Part shown: positions 17,772 to 25,173 of the stretch, piece by piece | Numbering within the stretch: the stretch's first letter is position 1 | Layout of the letters: each line of letters begins with the position of its first letter | Source of the DNA: JAISGQ01 sp045604155 | GTDB lineage: Bacteria; Bacillota; Clostridia; Oscillospirales; Acutalibacteraceae | DNA: 44,104 nucleotides | Reading direction: 5' to 3' | Assembly: GCA_045604155.1 (NCBI GenBank) | Contig: JAZUNN010000022.1 | Location: 1-44,104, forward strand | Position numbers and translations under genes: made by a program | Notes under the pieces: generated by a model | What the model saw: the letters and a program-made list of their open reading frames with translations, nothing else | Told to the model about the DNA's origin: nothing | The model's database searches: none

Positions 17772-18253
17772 TTTGTTACCTCCTCGATTATCTGTTGTCT
17801 GGCACGATGGTATGTCACTCTCGCCCAGCTTTCTGATTTATTATGGTTTTTTGCTATTTCACTGAGTTTTACATTTCCGTATGCATGAAGGATAAATACA
17901 TCCTTATACGGCTCACTGAGCTTTAAAACCGCTTTCCGGACTCTTTCATAGTCTTCTTTATTCATTATGCTGTCCTCTGCAGATTCCTCTCCGGACTCCA
18001 TTTCCATATCCTCCAGCGGAGTTTCGGAAAAGCGGCAACTCCTTCTGCATTCTTTCAGCCATGCATTTTTGCCGATTACGCAGAGCCATGTATACAGACT
18101 GCTTCGCCCTTCAAATCTGTCAATATGCAGAAAAGCCTGATAAAACGTTTCCTGCAGCAGTTCTTCAGCCTGTTCCGCACTTCCGCTCAGGGAAAGGAGA
18201 AATCGGTAGACTTTCCTTGCGTATTCTTCATATATCTTTTGAAAATCCGACAT
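17768..18253 (-). CDS. ECF-type RNA polymerase sigma factor
   Basis: Group 4 (RpoE-like) sigma factor of 161 residues. Region 2 includes ELLQETFYQAFLHIDRFEG and SSLYTWLCVIGKNAWL; region 4 includes LSEPYKDVFILHAYGNVKLSEIA and the recognition helix KSESWARVTYHRARQ. The overlapping anti-sigma gene downstream defines a sigma/anti-sigma module that probably answers an envelope signal. GGAGGGAG precedes the start. A TGTAAC / CGAC pair about 80-100 bases upstream resembles an ECF promoter and could reflect autoregulation. Confidence 0.92.
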   Translation of the reverse strand: MSDFQKIYEEYARKVYRFLLSLSGSAEQAEELLQETFYQAFLHIDRFEGRSSLYTWLCVIGKNAWLKECRRSCRFSETPLEDMEMESGEESAEDSIMNKEDYERVRKAVLKLSEPYKDVFILHAYGNVKLSEIAKNHNKSESWARVTYHRARQQIIEEVTK

Positions 18254-18331
18254 CTTTTCTCCCTCCTCTTTTTAAAATATAGCACAAATCTGTATTGAAG
18301 AATACTATCTTTTCACCTCCCATATATTGGA

Positions 18332-18355
18332 GTCGAAAAGTGCATAAACGTTACA
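18332..18355 (-). promoter_or_regulatory. Possible ECF-type promoter for the sigma operon
   Basis: On the minus strand TGTAAC (18350-18355), 14 bases, then CGAC (18332-18335). This has the AAC / CG flavour of ECF promoters, but spacing is slightly short. It would make the sigma factor autoregulatory. Confidence 0.3.
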
Positions 18356-18386
18356 AAACAGACAGATATTATCGGGCTCTTGTTTG

Positions 18387-18415
18387 TTGACAAGCATCTT
18401 ACCCTTTGCTATACT
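18387..18415 (+). promoter_or_regulatory. Sigma-A promoter for the first zinc-ribbon gene
   Basis: TTGACA (18387-18392), 17 bases, TATACT (18410-18415). It lies about 50 bases ahead of the start codon and is near consensus. Confidence 0.75.
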
Positions 18416-18466
18416 GAATTTACATATATTGGGATGCATTTTTAAAAAGAGTAAAGGAGCGGTTTT

Positions 18467-18832
18467 ATGAAGAACACGAAAAATATGTCTGTGAAAATAT
18501 GCAGGAAATGCGGAACAATCAACAGCGCACTGAAAGAGCACTGTGAAAATTGCGTGGAAGAGCTTTCCGATCCTATGAGTCAAAAACGAGCCTCAATTGA
18601 AATTGAAATCATAGGTATTGAAAACCGCATAAATGAAAAATCAGGCAATCGGAACGGTCTTACCAAAGGTGAGACAACTATGGTGAGATCGCATACGCCG
18701 GGTGTCAGCAGAGGACTTCTGCTCGGTCTTGTCACGGGAACACGCCGTGAAAAGCGCACGCTGAAGCGTTTAAATAAACGTCTTGAGCGTGTTAAAGCCG
18801 AAGAAGAAAAGGCTGCTGCACATAATAATTGA
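18467..18832 (+). CDS. Zinc-ribbon protein, tandem paralogue 1
   Basis: Small 121-residue protein. An N-terminal zinc ribbon (CRKCGTIN, then HCENC, about residues 12-30) is followed by a variable middle and a basic C-terminal helix (RLNKRLERVKAEEEKAAAHNN). No catalytic motif is visible. The gene directly downstream encodes a paralogue with the same ribbon and an almost identical C-terminus, and both genes have their own promoter and a near-identical terminator. Function is unknown; a nucleic-acid or ribosome contact would suit the ribbon plus basic helix. A GGAG-type ribosome-binding site supports the ATG. Confidence 0.75.
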   Translation: MKNTKNMSVKICRKCGTINSALKEHCENCVEELSDPMSQKRASIEIEIIGIENRINEKSGNRNGLTKGETTMVRSHTPGVSRGLLLGLVTGTRREKRTLKRLNKRLERVKAEEEKAAAHNN

Positions 18833-18838
18833 TTTATA

Positions 18839-18877
18839 AAAAAGCTGGTCGGGAAATTTTATCTCGGACAGCTTTTT
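18839..18877 (+). terminator. Terminator of zinc-ribbon gene 1
   Basis: AAAAAGCTG pairs with CAGCTTTTT, with GTC/GAC extending the stem. The interior TCGGGAAATTTTATCTCGGA is identical in the terminator after paralogue 2, so the terminator was duplicated with the gene. Confidence 0.8.
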
Positions 18878-18911
18878 CATTCAGCCATGCAGCATAAACA
18901 TCGTTTATTTA

Positions 18912-18940
18912 TTGACAATGTATATTCTTTAAATTATAAT
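18912..18940 (+). promoter_or_regulatory. Consensus sigma-A promoter for the second zinc-ribbon gene
   Basis: TTGACA (18912-18917), 17 bases, TATAAT (18935-18940): both boxes match consensus exactly. Confidence 0.85.
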
Positions 18941-19013
18941 GTTACTGTATATTAACGGGATAAGCAGAATTATTTTCCGTTTTAATTTTGAAAAGAGTAT
19001 TGGAGTGTTTATT

Positions 19014-19376
19014 GTGTCAACACAAAAGCTATCAGTAAGGATCTGCCGGAAATGCGGAACTGTCTGCAGCGTCGCCAAAGAACGATGTGAGAATTGCCGC
19101 AATCCACTTTCCGAGCCCATGTCATCAGAGCTCGCAAAGCTTGAATCGGAGATCATCAGGGTAGAAAAATATATTGCAGAAAAATCTGCCAGTATGTTTT
19201 ACTGCTCCAAAAAAGACTCGGAAGAGCTTTTTGTCTCCACTGCGATTCATCGAAAATTTATCCCCACTTTGCCCTCAGAGCGAAAGCGTCAGGATCAGCG
19301 TTATCTGAAACGTCTCAAGAAGCGTCTTGAGCATATTAAAGCCGAAGAAGAAAAAGCTGCTGCACATAATAATTGA
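19014..19376 (+). CDS. Zinc-ribbon protein, tandem paralogue 2
   Basis: A 120-residue paralogue of the upstream gene. I chose the GTG at 19014: it has a GGAG site 7 bases ahead, and from there the N-terminus (STQKLSVRICRKCGT) aligns with paralogue 1. The earlier in-frame ATG at 18939 lies on the promoter -10. The four ribbon cysteines (CRKC, CENC) are conserved, and the last ~30 residues are nearly identical to paralogue 1, while the middle (about residues 40-85) differs strongly. Function unknown. Confidence 0.75.
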   Translation: MSTQKLSVRICRKCGTVCSVAKERCENCRNPLSEPMSSELAKLESEIIRVEKYIAEKSASMFYCSKKDSEELFVSTAIHRKFIPTLPSERKRQDQRYLKRLKKRLEHIKAEEEKAAAHNN

Positions 19377-19382
19377 ATTGTA

Positions 19383-19426
19383 AAAAAGCTGTTCGGGAAA
19401 TTTTATCTCGGACAGCTTTGAGTTTT
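19383..19426 (+). terminator. Terminator of zinc-ribbon gene 2
   Basis: Copy of the terminator after paralogue 1: AAAGCTG pairs with CAGCTTT around the same interior, followed by a T-rich run. Confidence 0.75.
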
Positions 19427-19453
19427 TATATCAGGCTAAGTTTTTCTATTTTC

Positions 19454-19482
19454 TTGACATATCAGCTTTAAATGTATATAAT
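19454..19482 (+). promoter_or_regulatory. Consensus sigma-A promoter for greA
   Basis: TTGACA (19454-19459), 17 bases, TATAAT (19477-19482). Transcription should start near 19489, giving a short leader before greA. Confidence 0.88.
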
Positions 19483-19525
19483 GTATCGAAGCTAATTGAA
19501 ATACGTTTTTGAAAGGAAGTTAGTT

Positions 19526-20002
19526 ATGGCAAACAAGGAAATTCTTGTGACCGCCGAAGGCCTCCGTGAGCTGGAGGAGGAACTTTCAATTCTCAAATCC
19601 CAGAAGCGTGCCGATATCGCTGAGCAGATCAAGGAAGCCCGTTCCCACGGTGACCTCAGCGAGAACAGTGAGTACGATGAGGCTATGAACGACCAGGCTC
19701 AGCTTGAGGCTCGCATCAGCGAGATCGAGGCTACTCTGAAGCACGTTCGTGTTATTGACCAGAGCGAGATCACTACAGATACAGTTCAGGTAGGTACCAA
19801 GGTTAAGGTACTTGATGTCGAATACGATGAGGAGGACGAATATCAGATAGTCGGTTCTACGGAAGCTGACCCTCTCAAGGGACTTATCTCCGATGAATCG
19901 CCTGTTGGTAAAGGTCTTCTCAACCATGCTGTCGGCGAGACTGTCGAAATCGAAACTCCCGGCGGAATCCAGAAGTACAAGGTTCTGGATATCTCCAAGT
20001 AA
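19526..20002 (+). CDS. greA: Transcription elongation factor GreA
   Basis: Rescues backtracked RNA polymerase by stimulating cleavage of the nascent transcript. The 158-residue product has the N-terminal coiled coil with the conserved tip DLSENSEYDEA, whose acidic residues reach the polymerase active site, and the C-terminal FKBP-like domain (SDESPVGKGLLNHAVGETVEIETPGG). The ATG at 19526 follows AAGGAAG; an upstream in-frame ATG at 19496 lacks this. It has its own consensus promoter and a terminator before lysS. The greA-lysS order is common in Clostridia. Confidence 0.96.
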   Translation: MANKEILVTAEGLRELEEELSILKSQKRADIAEQIKEARSHGDLSENSEYDEAMNDQAQLEARISEIEATLKHVRVIDQSEITTDTVQVGTKVKVLDVEYDEEDEYQIVGSTEADPLKGLISDESPVGKGLLNHAVGETVEIETPGGIQKYKVLDISK

Positions 20003-20014
20003 TTTTTCCGCTTT

Positions 20015-20044
20015 GGGCAGAGATCTCTTCTCTGCCCCTTTTTA
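20015..20044 (+). terminator. Terminator after greA
   Basis: GGGCAGAGA (20015-20023) pairs with TCTCTGCCC (20029-20037), then CCTTTTT. It probably partly separates greA from lysS, which starts 26 bases later with no clear promoter of its own. Confidence 0.75.
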
Positions 20045-20069
20045 TGAAAAATCGAAAGGATTGATATAA

Positions 20070-21593
20070 ATGGCTGAAGAAATCATCAACGCAACAGAAG
20101 AAGAAATCTCCGAAGAACAGTCCGAACAGGAACTTAATGCCCTTCTCCAGATCAGACGTGACAAGCTTGCTCATCTCCAGAGTGTCGGTGCTGACCCCTT
20201 TGAGATCACCACCTGTGACAAGAACATCTCCGCTGCTGAGATCATTGAGCGCTTTGAAGAGCTTGAAAACACCGATGTCTGCATCGCAGGCCGTATTATG
20301 ACCTGGCGTGACATGGGTAAGGCAAACTTCATTGATGTCCGTGACAGAAGCGGCAAGATGCAGGTTTATCTCCGCATAAATGACCTCGGCGAGGAAGTTT
20401 TCAACAACCTCAAGACCAACTGGGATGTGGGTGACCTCTGTGAGGTAAAGGGCTTTGTATTCCGTACCCGCCGCGGTGAGATAAGCGTTCATGCAAAGGA
20501 AGTAAAGCTCCTTGCAAAGAGCCTTCGTCCCATGCCCGACAAGTTCCACGGTCTTAAGGACACTGACACCAGATATCGTCAGAGATACATGGACCTCATC
20601 GTCAACCCTGAGGTCAAGGATACCTTTATAAAGAGAGCAAAGATTATCACCACCATCCGCTCCTATCTTGACAACATCGGATTTATCGAGGTTGAGACTC
20701 CTGTTCTTGACCTTATTGCAGGCGGTGCTGCTGCACGTCCTTTCATCACCCATCACAACACCCTCGACCTTGATATGTATCTGCGTATTGCTACCGAGCT
20801 TTACCTTAAGAGACTTATCGTCGGCGGTATGGAGAGAGTTTACGAAATCGGCAGACTTTTCAGAAATGAGGGCATGGACGTAAAGCACAACCCTGAATTT
20901 ACCACCATCGAATTCTATGAAGCTTACACCGATTACAACGGCATGATGAGCAGATGTGAAGACATCTTCGAGGCTTGCTGCCTTGCTGTCAACGACTCCA
21001 CCGACATTCAGTGGTGCGGCAAGGAAATCAGCCTTAAGAAGCCCTTCGCAAGAATGACCATGGTCGAGGCAGTCAAGAAGTATTCCGGAGTTGACTTCGA
21101 TTCCTTCCGCTGCGACACCGAGCGTGCTGTTGCCGAGGCTAAGAAGGCTAATGTTGAAATCAAGAAGGGTGCTACATGGGGCGATGTTCTGGCTGCATTC
21201 TTTGAGGAGTTTGCTGAGAAGAACCTCATTCAGCCTACCTTCATCACCGATCATCCCATTGAAATCTCTCCCCTTACCAAGAAGAAGCCCGACCGTCCCG
21301 AGCTTACCGAGCGTGTTGAGCTGTTCATCAACGGCTGCGAGTTTGCAAACGCATACTCCGAGCTCAACGACCCCATCGATCAGCGTGAGCGCTTCGTCCG
21401 TCAGATGGAGCTCCGTGCTTCCGGCGACGAAGAGGCTAACCTCATCGACGAGGACTTCCTTATGGCTCTTGAATACGGCATGCCTCCCACAGGCGGTATC
21501 GGCATCGGCATCGACCGTCTTGTAATGCTGCTTACTGACAGCTATTCCATCAGAGACGTTCTCCTCTTCCCGACGATGAAGCCGTTGGACTAA
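20070..21593 (+). CDS. lysS: Lysyl-tRNA synthetase, class II
   Basis: Charges tRNA-Lys with lysine. At 507 residues it is a full-length class IIb enzyme: an N-terminal OB-fold anticodon domain (VCIAGRIMTWRDMGKANFIDVRD), motif 1 around FIEVETPVL, motif 2 (RVYEIGRLFRNEG ... HNPEFTTIEFYEAY) and motif 3 (GIGIGIDRLVML). The C-terminus ends in LLFPTMKP followed by Leu-Asp. A sequence encoding the same PTMKP tail recurs 830 bases downstream, so this 3' end may have been supplied by an inserted element. GAAAGGA precedes the start. Confidence 0.96.
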   Translation: MAEEIINATEEEISEEQSEQELNALLQIRRDKLAHLQSVGADPFEITTCDKNISAAEIIERFEELENTDVCIAGRIMTWRDMGKANFIDVRDRSGKMQVYLRINDLGEEVFNNLKTNWDVGDLCEVKGFVFRTRRGEISVHAKEVKLLAKSLRPMPDKFHGLKDTDTRYRQRYMDLIVNPEVKDTFIKRAKIITTIRSYLDNIGFIEVETPVLDLIAGGAAARPFITHHNTLDLDMYLRIATELYLKRLIVGGMERVYEIGRLFRNEGMDVKHNPEFTTIEFYEAYTDYNGMMSRCEDIFEACCLAVNDSTDIQWCGKEISLKKPFARMTMVEAVKKYSGVDFDSFRCDTERAVAEAKKANVEIKKGATWGDVLAAFFEEFAEKNLIQPTFITDHPIEISPLTKKKPDRPELTERVELFINGCEFANAYSELNDPIDQRERFVRQMELRASGDEEANLIDEDFLMALEYGMPPTGGIGIGIDRLVMLLTDSYSIRDVLLFPTMKPLD

Positions 21594-21602
21594 AAGGGAC
21601 CA

Positions 21603-21630
21603 TATAAGAACTTATAAGAAGATATAAGAA
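21603..21630. repeat. Three TATAAGAA repeats at 10-bp spacing (left edge)
   Basis: TATAAGAA occurs at 21603, 21613 and 21623, exactly one helical turn apart, beginning 10 bases after the lysS stop. The first two form part of a palindrome-like TTATAAG / CTTATAA arrangement. Similar repeats occur at 22328 and 22369-22396, so they mark both ends of the suspected insertion. They could be recombinase arm-type or other protein-binding sites. Confidence 0.65.
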
Positions 21631-21664
21631 TTTCCCAAAATCTTCTTACCACAGTTTTATAACA

Positions 21665-21704
21665 AAAAACACCCTATGACCATCAAAGGTCATAGGGTGT
21701 TTTT
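21665..21704. terminator. Strong bidirectional terminator
   Basis: Arms of 17 bases (AAAAACACCCTATGACC at 21665-21681 and its complement at 21688-21704) around a 6-base loop, with A and T runs on either side. It serves lysS on the plus strand and the lipoprotein gene on the minus strand. Confidence 0.92.
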
Positions 21705-21717
21705 GCTGTTTTATAGG

Positions 21718-22221
21718 TTATTTTTTTACCAACTCGGCAATTTTATCATATGTGCCTTCGGGCATTTTATAATATTTTTGGAAAGAGGTCATCGGCATAG
21801 CGGTAAAGACCATATAGTCATTTTCGTGAATCCAAAACACACCGTAAAAATGCTCATCTGATACTGCGAGAGCATCGGATATTTCTGCTTTGGGTTCTTG
21901 ACTCAAAATAAGCAAAGGCTCTCCGTCTTGGAAAGAAAGGTAAATGTCATCTTGTTCAGTTCTGTCAATTTCGGTTTCCTCTGCCTTTTCCCATTGCTCC
22001 ATTATGTATGTATATAATGCTTTTGCCTCATCATTTTCTATAACAAACTCTGTTTTATGGTCGATTGAACAAACACACTTGAAATCAGCAATGGAAGAAA
22101 TATCTTCGGGATATGTTACGGTGGCACCATGTGTTTTATCTTTTGAACAACCAAAGAATGACAACAAGCATAAAACTGAAAAAAGCAGAGAAATAATTCG
22201 TACTATTCTGTTATTAAGCAT
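21718..22221 (-). CDS. Putative lipoprotein of unknown function
   Basis: A 167-residue exported protein. The N-terminus has a basic start, a hydrophobic core (IISLLFSVLCLLS) and the lipobox-like SFFGC with Cys25, so it should be lipid-anchored on the outer face of the membrane. The mature part is acidic with several Tyr/Phe residues and no family I recognise. It is the only gene in the suspected insertion at the lysS 3' end and is transcribed against lysS. The A+T content is higher than that of lysS. Confidence 0.75.
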   Translation of the reverse strand: MLNNRIVRIISLLFSVLCLLSFFGCSKDKTHGATVTYPEDISSIADFKCVCSIDHKTEFVIENDEAKALYTYIMEQWEKAEETEIDRTEQDDIYLSFQDGEPLLILSQEPKAEISDALAVSDEHFYGVFWIHENDYMVFTAMPMTSFQKYYKMPEGTYDKIAELVKK

Positions 22222-22327
22222 CGCAATTCCTCCTTTGTTTTTACATTATAACACAAGTAAATGACAAAATCAATTTACCACAATTTTACCAGAGTTTAAG
22301 GAGAAATTATAAAAAGTCATACGAAGA

Positions 22328-22396
22328 TATAAGAAAATCTTGGTTTTTACTGTTTTTAAAAGACAAGTTTTAAGAGGTTATAAGAACTTATAAAAC
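22328..22396. repeat. TATAAGAA-type repeats near the right edge
   Basis: TATAAGAA occurs at 22328 and 22379. Around the latter are the variants TTTAAGAG (22369) and TATAAAAC (22389), again at exactly 10-bp steps. The 22378-22392 block TTATAAGAACTTATA closely matches the left-edge block at 21603-21616. Confidence 0.6.
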
Positions 22397-22421
22397 ATTT
22401 ACAAACTCATTTTTAGCGTCT

Positions 22422-22448
22422 CCCCACAATGAAGCCTATCGAATAACC
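22422..22448 (+). pseudogene. lysS: Displaced 3' tail of lysS
   Basis: Bases 22422-22448 read CTC CCC ACA ATG AAG CCT ATC GAA TAA, that is LPTMKPIE and stop. The intact lysS ends FPTMKPLD and stop. ATGAAGCC is identical; other changes are mostly synonymous or conservative. It sits 12 bases before a strong terminator, which suggests that the ancestral lysS ended here. The match is short, so confidence is moderate. Confidence 0.55.
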
Positions 22449-22460
22449 AACACTCTGACA

Positions 22461-22493
22461 CCCTGCGTATCTTCTGATACGCAGGGCTTTTTT
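22461..22493 (+). terminator. Terminator behind the displaced lysS tail
   Basis: CCCTGCGTATC (22461-22471), loop TTCT, GATACGCAGGG (22476-22486), then CTTTTTTTA. A strong intrinsic terminator, placed 12 bases after the stop of the displaced tail. Confidence 0.9.
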
Positions 22494-22661
22494 ATCCCTC
22501 AATTTTTTGCTGCGACAAAAAAGCGACAGTTGCACGGTGTACCCTTTAATTGAACCATCGGCTATGCTATGCTTTATTCAAGCAGCCATGAAAAACGGTG
22601 TAATGATGCTTATTTTTTCCGCAGTCCCTGATATTATATTCCTTGGATCTGAGGTGAAACC

Positions 22662-23768
22662 ATGACCGAAAAAAGCAGTTTATTTACTCTTACTATAACA
22701 GAAACGGTACTTCAGCTTGCAAACGCATACACAGCACTTATCAACTCCGGCACTCCGCTTAAAAGTTTTCCCTCTGTTATGCTCTGGGGGCCTCCCGGTG
22801 TCGGAAAATCTCAGGGTGTACGCCAGGTGGCAAATGAGATATATCTCAGAACAGGCAAAAAAGTCAGCATCACAGACGTAAGGCTCCTTCTTTTTAATCC
22901 CGTTGATCTCAGAGGTATTCCCACCGCAAATGAAGACAAAACTCTCGCCGTCTGGCTCAAGCCCAAAATATTCCAGATGGACGGCAGCTCTGATATGATC
23001 AACATTCTTTTTCTTGACGAGATATCTGCTGCACCTCAATCTGTTCAGGCCGCTGCATATCAGATCACTCTCGACCGCACCGTCGGTGAGCACAGACTTC
23101 CCGACAACTGCATTGTCATAGCTGCAGGCAACAGAGTTACCGACAGGTCAGTTTCATACAATATGCCGAAGGCTCTCGCAAACAGGCTCTGTCATATTGA
23201 CATCTCTTCTGACCGTGCAAGCTGGCACAGCTGGGCTGCAGGTGCAGGAATCAACAGTATTGTTACCGGCTTTATCGAATACAAACCCGATATGCTCATG
23301 CAATTTGATCCTCTCAGAGATTCTCTTGCATTTCCTACTCCTCGTTCCTGGGAAATGGTCAGCAACATACTCAATAACATTTCTGAAGATATCAGTGCGG
23401 TTTTCCCTCTTATTTCAGGCTGTATCGGCATGGATGCAGCCAATGCACTGAGATTATGGAGCGAGGTATACGCATCTCTCCCCTCTGCTGAAGATATCTT
23501 TGCAGGCTGCTGCAGCGATGTGCCCATGCGTTCTGACAGGCTTTTTGCGCTTTCCTCACGTATCCTTGAATATGCACACTCTTCATGCTCCCGTGCAGAA
23601 CTGAAAAATGCCGTGGCATACATAAAACAGTTCCCGCCTGAATTCAGAAACCGAATTTTTGCCGATTTTCTCAATATAAAAACACTGCTTAAGGATCTGT
23701 CGGAAATATATGAATACAACGATTGGTTTCTCCGCTCGGGCAGGGATTGGGATGACTACGGCTTATGA
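22662..23768 (+). CDS. MoxR-type AAA ATPase
   Basis: Cytoplasmic AAA+ ATPase of 368 residues. Walker A is GPPGVGKS (residues 43-50), Walker B is ILFLDEI (about 115-121), and a sensor-1-like Asn follows in VIAAGNRVTD. The ALANRLCHIDI segment is typical of the MoxR/RavA group. These ATPases usually act as chaperones that load metals or remodel partners together with VWA-domain proteins, and here the next gene, overlapping by 4 bases, encodes such a partner. GAGGTGA supports the ATG at 22662. The specific substrate is not visible from context. Confidence 0.88.
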   Translation: MTEKSSLFTLTITETVLQLANAYTALINSGTPLKSFPSVMLWGPPGVGKSQGVRQVANEIYLRTGKKVSITDVRLLLFNPVDLRGIPTANEDKTLAVWLKPKIFQMDGSSDMINILFLDEISAAPQSVQAAAYQITLDRTVGEHRLPDNCIVIAAGNRVTDRSVSYNMPKALANRLCHIDISSDRASWHSWAAGAGINSIVTGFIEYKPDMLMQFDPLRDSLAFPTPRSWEMVSNILNNISEDISAVFPLISGCIGMDAANALRLWSEVYASLPSAEDIFAGCCSDVPMRSDRLFALSSRILEYAHSSCSRAELKNAVAYIKQFPPEFRNRIFADFLNIKTLLKDLSEIYEYNDWFLRSGRDWDDYGL

Positions 23769-25003
23769 TGACAAAACAGCGAAAGCTTAAAATAAAAGCC
23801 CTTATTCAGGAATCTCGTTCCCGGCTGATGGACAGCAATACTTTTTTCTCACTCCTGCTTATGAATCTGAGATTTGTTGCTGTCAGTGACATGAAGAAAA
23901 TTTCCACCAACGGACGGTGCATATTCTTTTCCCCCGATTATATCGCCAAGCTGTATCCAAATGAGCTCGACTATATTCTCTGTCACCAGCTGATGCACAT
24001 TATTTTCGGGCATATATGGCGTCCTCTTTCATACACAGGCGACGACTATCATTATGCCTGCGATATTCTGATCAATGCCCACATGATAAAGTCAGGCATT
24101 GCAGAAATAAGATATCCCCATTTCGGAGATATTCAATATCTTATACCCTCAACGAACATTGAACCCGACGATCTGACGGCTGCAGAAATTTTTGAGCTTA
24201 TCCCTTACAGCCTTTATTCTCTTAGCGACAGAGCCCGACTCAGGCTCACCCCTGACAGTGATGTTTTCTGGGATGAAAAAGATGAATCGGGTGATTGCTA
24301 CGAGCTTATTCTTGATCCCCTTGAAGGCCTGCCGATGTCCTGCACAAGTTCCGATTTGCACCTTCAGTGGCAGATACGCATTTCTGCCGCTGCAAATTCA
24401 TTGGAATCAGCTTTATCGGATGTTTCGCCTTTTATTAAAAGAATTCTTAATGAAGAATCCCGTTCATCAATTGACTGGAAAACTGTCCTTAACCGTTTTT
24501 TACAGGAAAACATCTGTGATTACTCCTTTGCGCCCCCCGACAGACGGTTTTCTGATACTGATTTCTTTCTGCCCGATTTCAATGAACGGGAATTTTTTAC
24601 AAAAGAAATACTGTTTATGGTTGATACCTCGGGATCCATTTCCGACAGGATTCTGTCTGATGTATATTCTGAAATGCGAAGTGCCATCGAACAGTTTGAT
24701 GGTATTCTTACAGGGAAATTGGGATTTTTTGATACCGCTGTCACTCAGCCTCTTCCCTTTGAAAGTGTCAGTGATCTTATTGGAATCATTCCCTACGGTG
24801 GCGGTGGAACTGATTTTTCGGCTGTCTTCACTTATCTTCAAAACGACTGCCATGAATCACCTTCATGCGTTATAATATTCACCGACGGATACGGCACCTT
24901 CCCGCCCGAAAGCGATGCTATGGGATTGCCTGTTCTGTGGATAATCACAGAAGGCGATGTCATTCCTCCCTGGGGTGAAGTGCTTCGAATTACTGATATA
25001 TGA
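23765..25003 (+). CDS. VWA-like protein with a metallopeptidase-like domain (DUF2201 type)
   Basis: Partner of the MoxR ATPase, 412 residues. The N-terminal domain looks like the putative metallopeptidase domain of the DUF2201/VWA-like family; at residues 74-78 it reads HQLMH, where HExxH would be expected, followed by IIFGH. The C-terminal VWA-like domain (from about 280) has the MIDAS motif DTSGS (287-291) and the later PYGGGGTDF and FTDGYG segments, so metal-dependent ligand binding seems intact. Loss of the Glu suggests the peptidase centre is inactive or has another role. The ATG overlaps the moxR stop. Confidence 0.85.
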   Translation: MMTKQRKLKIKALIQESRSRLMDSNTFFSLLLMNLRFVAVSDMKKISTNGRCIFFSPDYIAKLYPNELDYILCHQLMHIIFGHIWRPLSYTGDDYHYACDILINAHMIKSGIAEIRYPHFGDIQYLIPSTNIEPDDLTAAEIFELIPYSLYSLSDRARLRLTPDSDVFWDEKDESGDCYELILDPLEGLPMSCTSSDLHLQWQIRISAAANSLESALSDVSPFIKRILNEESRSSIDWKTVLNRFLQENICDYSFAPPDRRFSDTDFFLPDFNEREFFTKEILFMVDTSGSISDRILSDVYSEMRSAIEQFDGILTGKLGFFDTAVTQPLPFESVSDLIGIIPYGGGGTDFSAVFTYLQNDCHESPSCVIIFTDGYGTFPPESDAMGLPVLWIITEGDVIPPWGEVLRITDI

Positions 25004-25034
25004 TCTTGCATTTCACCGTATTTGTCTGAAAATG

Positions 25035-25070
25035 AAAAACCGGGCTGCAAAATTTTGCGGTCCGGTTTTT
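25035..25070 (+). terminator. Terminator after the MoxR-VWA operon
   Basis: AAAAACCGG pairs with CCGGTTTTT, with an inner GCAAAATTTTGC palindrome. The U-run lies on the plus-strand side. Confidence 0.85.
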
Positions 25071-25125
25071 GTTGAAATTAACGGTATTCAATGTTAAAAT
25101 AATAAATTAAGGAGTGATATTAATT

Positions 25126-25173
25126 ATGCTCCCAAAAATTCGTTCATATGAAGGGTGTGTTATCAATGAATGA
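25126..25173 (+). CDS. Possible 15-residue upstream ORF (leader peptide)
   Basis: AAGGAGTGA, a strong ribosome-binding site, precedes an ATG at 25126 encoding MLPKIRSYEGCVINE. Its stop overlaps the start region of the next gene (ATG at 25166, stop TGA at 25171). The downstream gene has only a weak site of its own, so this tiny frame may drive coupled translation. It could also be incidental. Confidence 0.35.
   Translation: MLPKIRSYEGCVINE

Larger units (their letters stand above)
21594..22421. mobile_element. Putative small insertion at the lysS 3' end
   Basis: The segment lies between the lysS stop and a second copy of the lysS tail coding sequence. It carries TATAAGAA repeats near each edge, a strong bidirectional terminator and one lipoprotein gene, and has no visible integrase or transposase. 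Restoring the 3' end of a target gene is the habit of site-specific integrative elements. At about 830 bp this could be a decayed or non-autonomous one. The boundaries are approximate and the mobile nature is an inference. Confidence 0.45.

Noticed and set aside
18305..18583. A 92-residue minus-strand frame
   Set aside because: It runs across the promoter and start of the first zinc-ribbon gene.
19920..21254. A 444-residue minus-strand frame opposite greA and lysS
   Set aside because: Shadow of lysS created by codon bias; no start signal and no plausible protein features.
21594..22448. Group II intron or insertion sequence at lysS
   Set aside because: No reverse transcriptase, transposase or terminal inverted repeat is present; the segment is too small.
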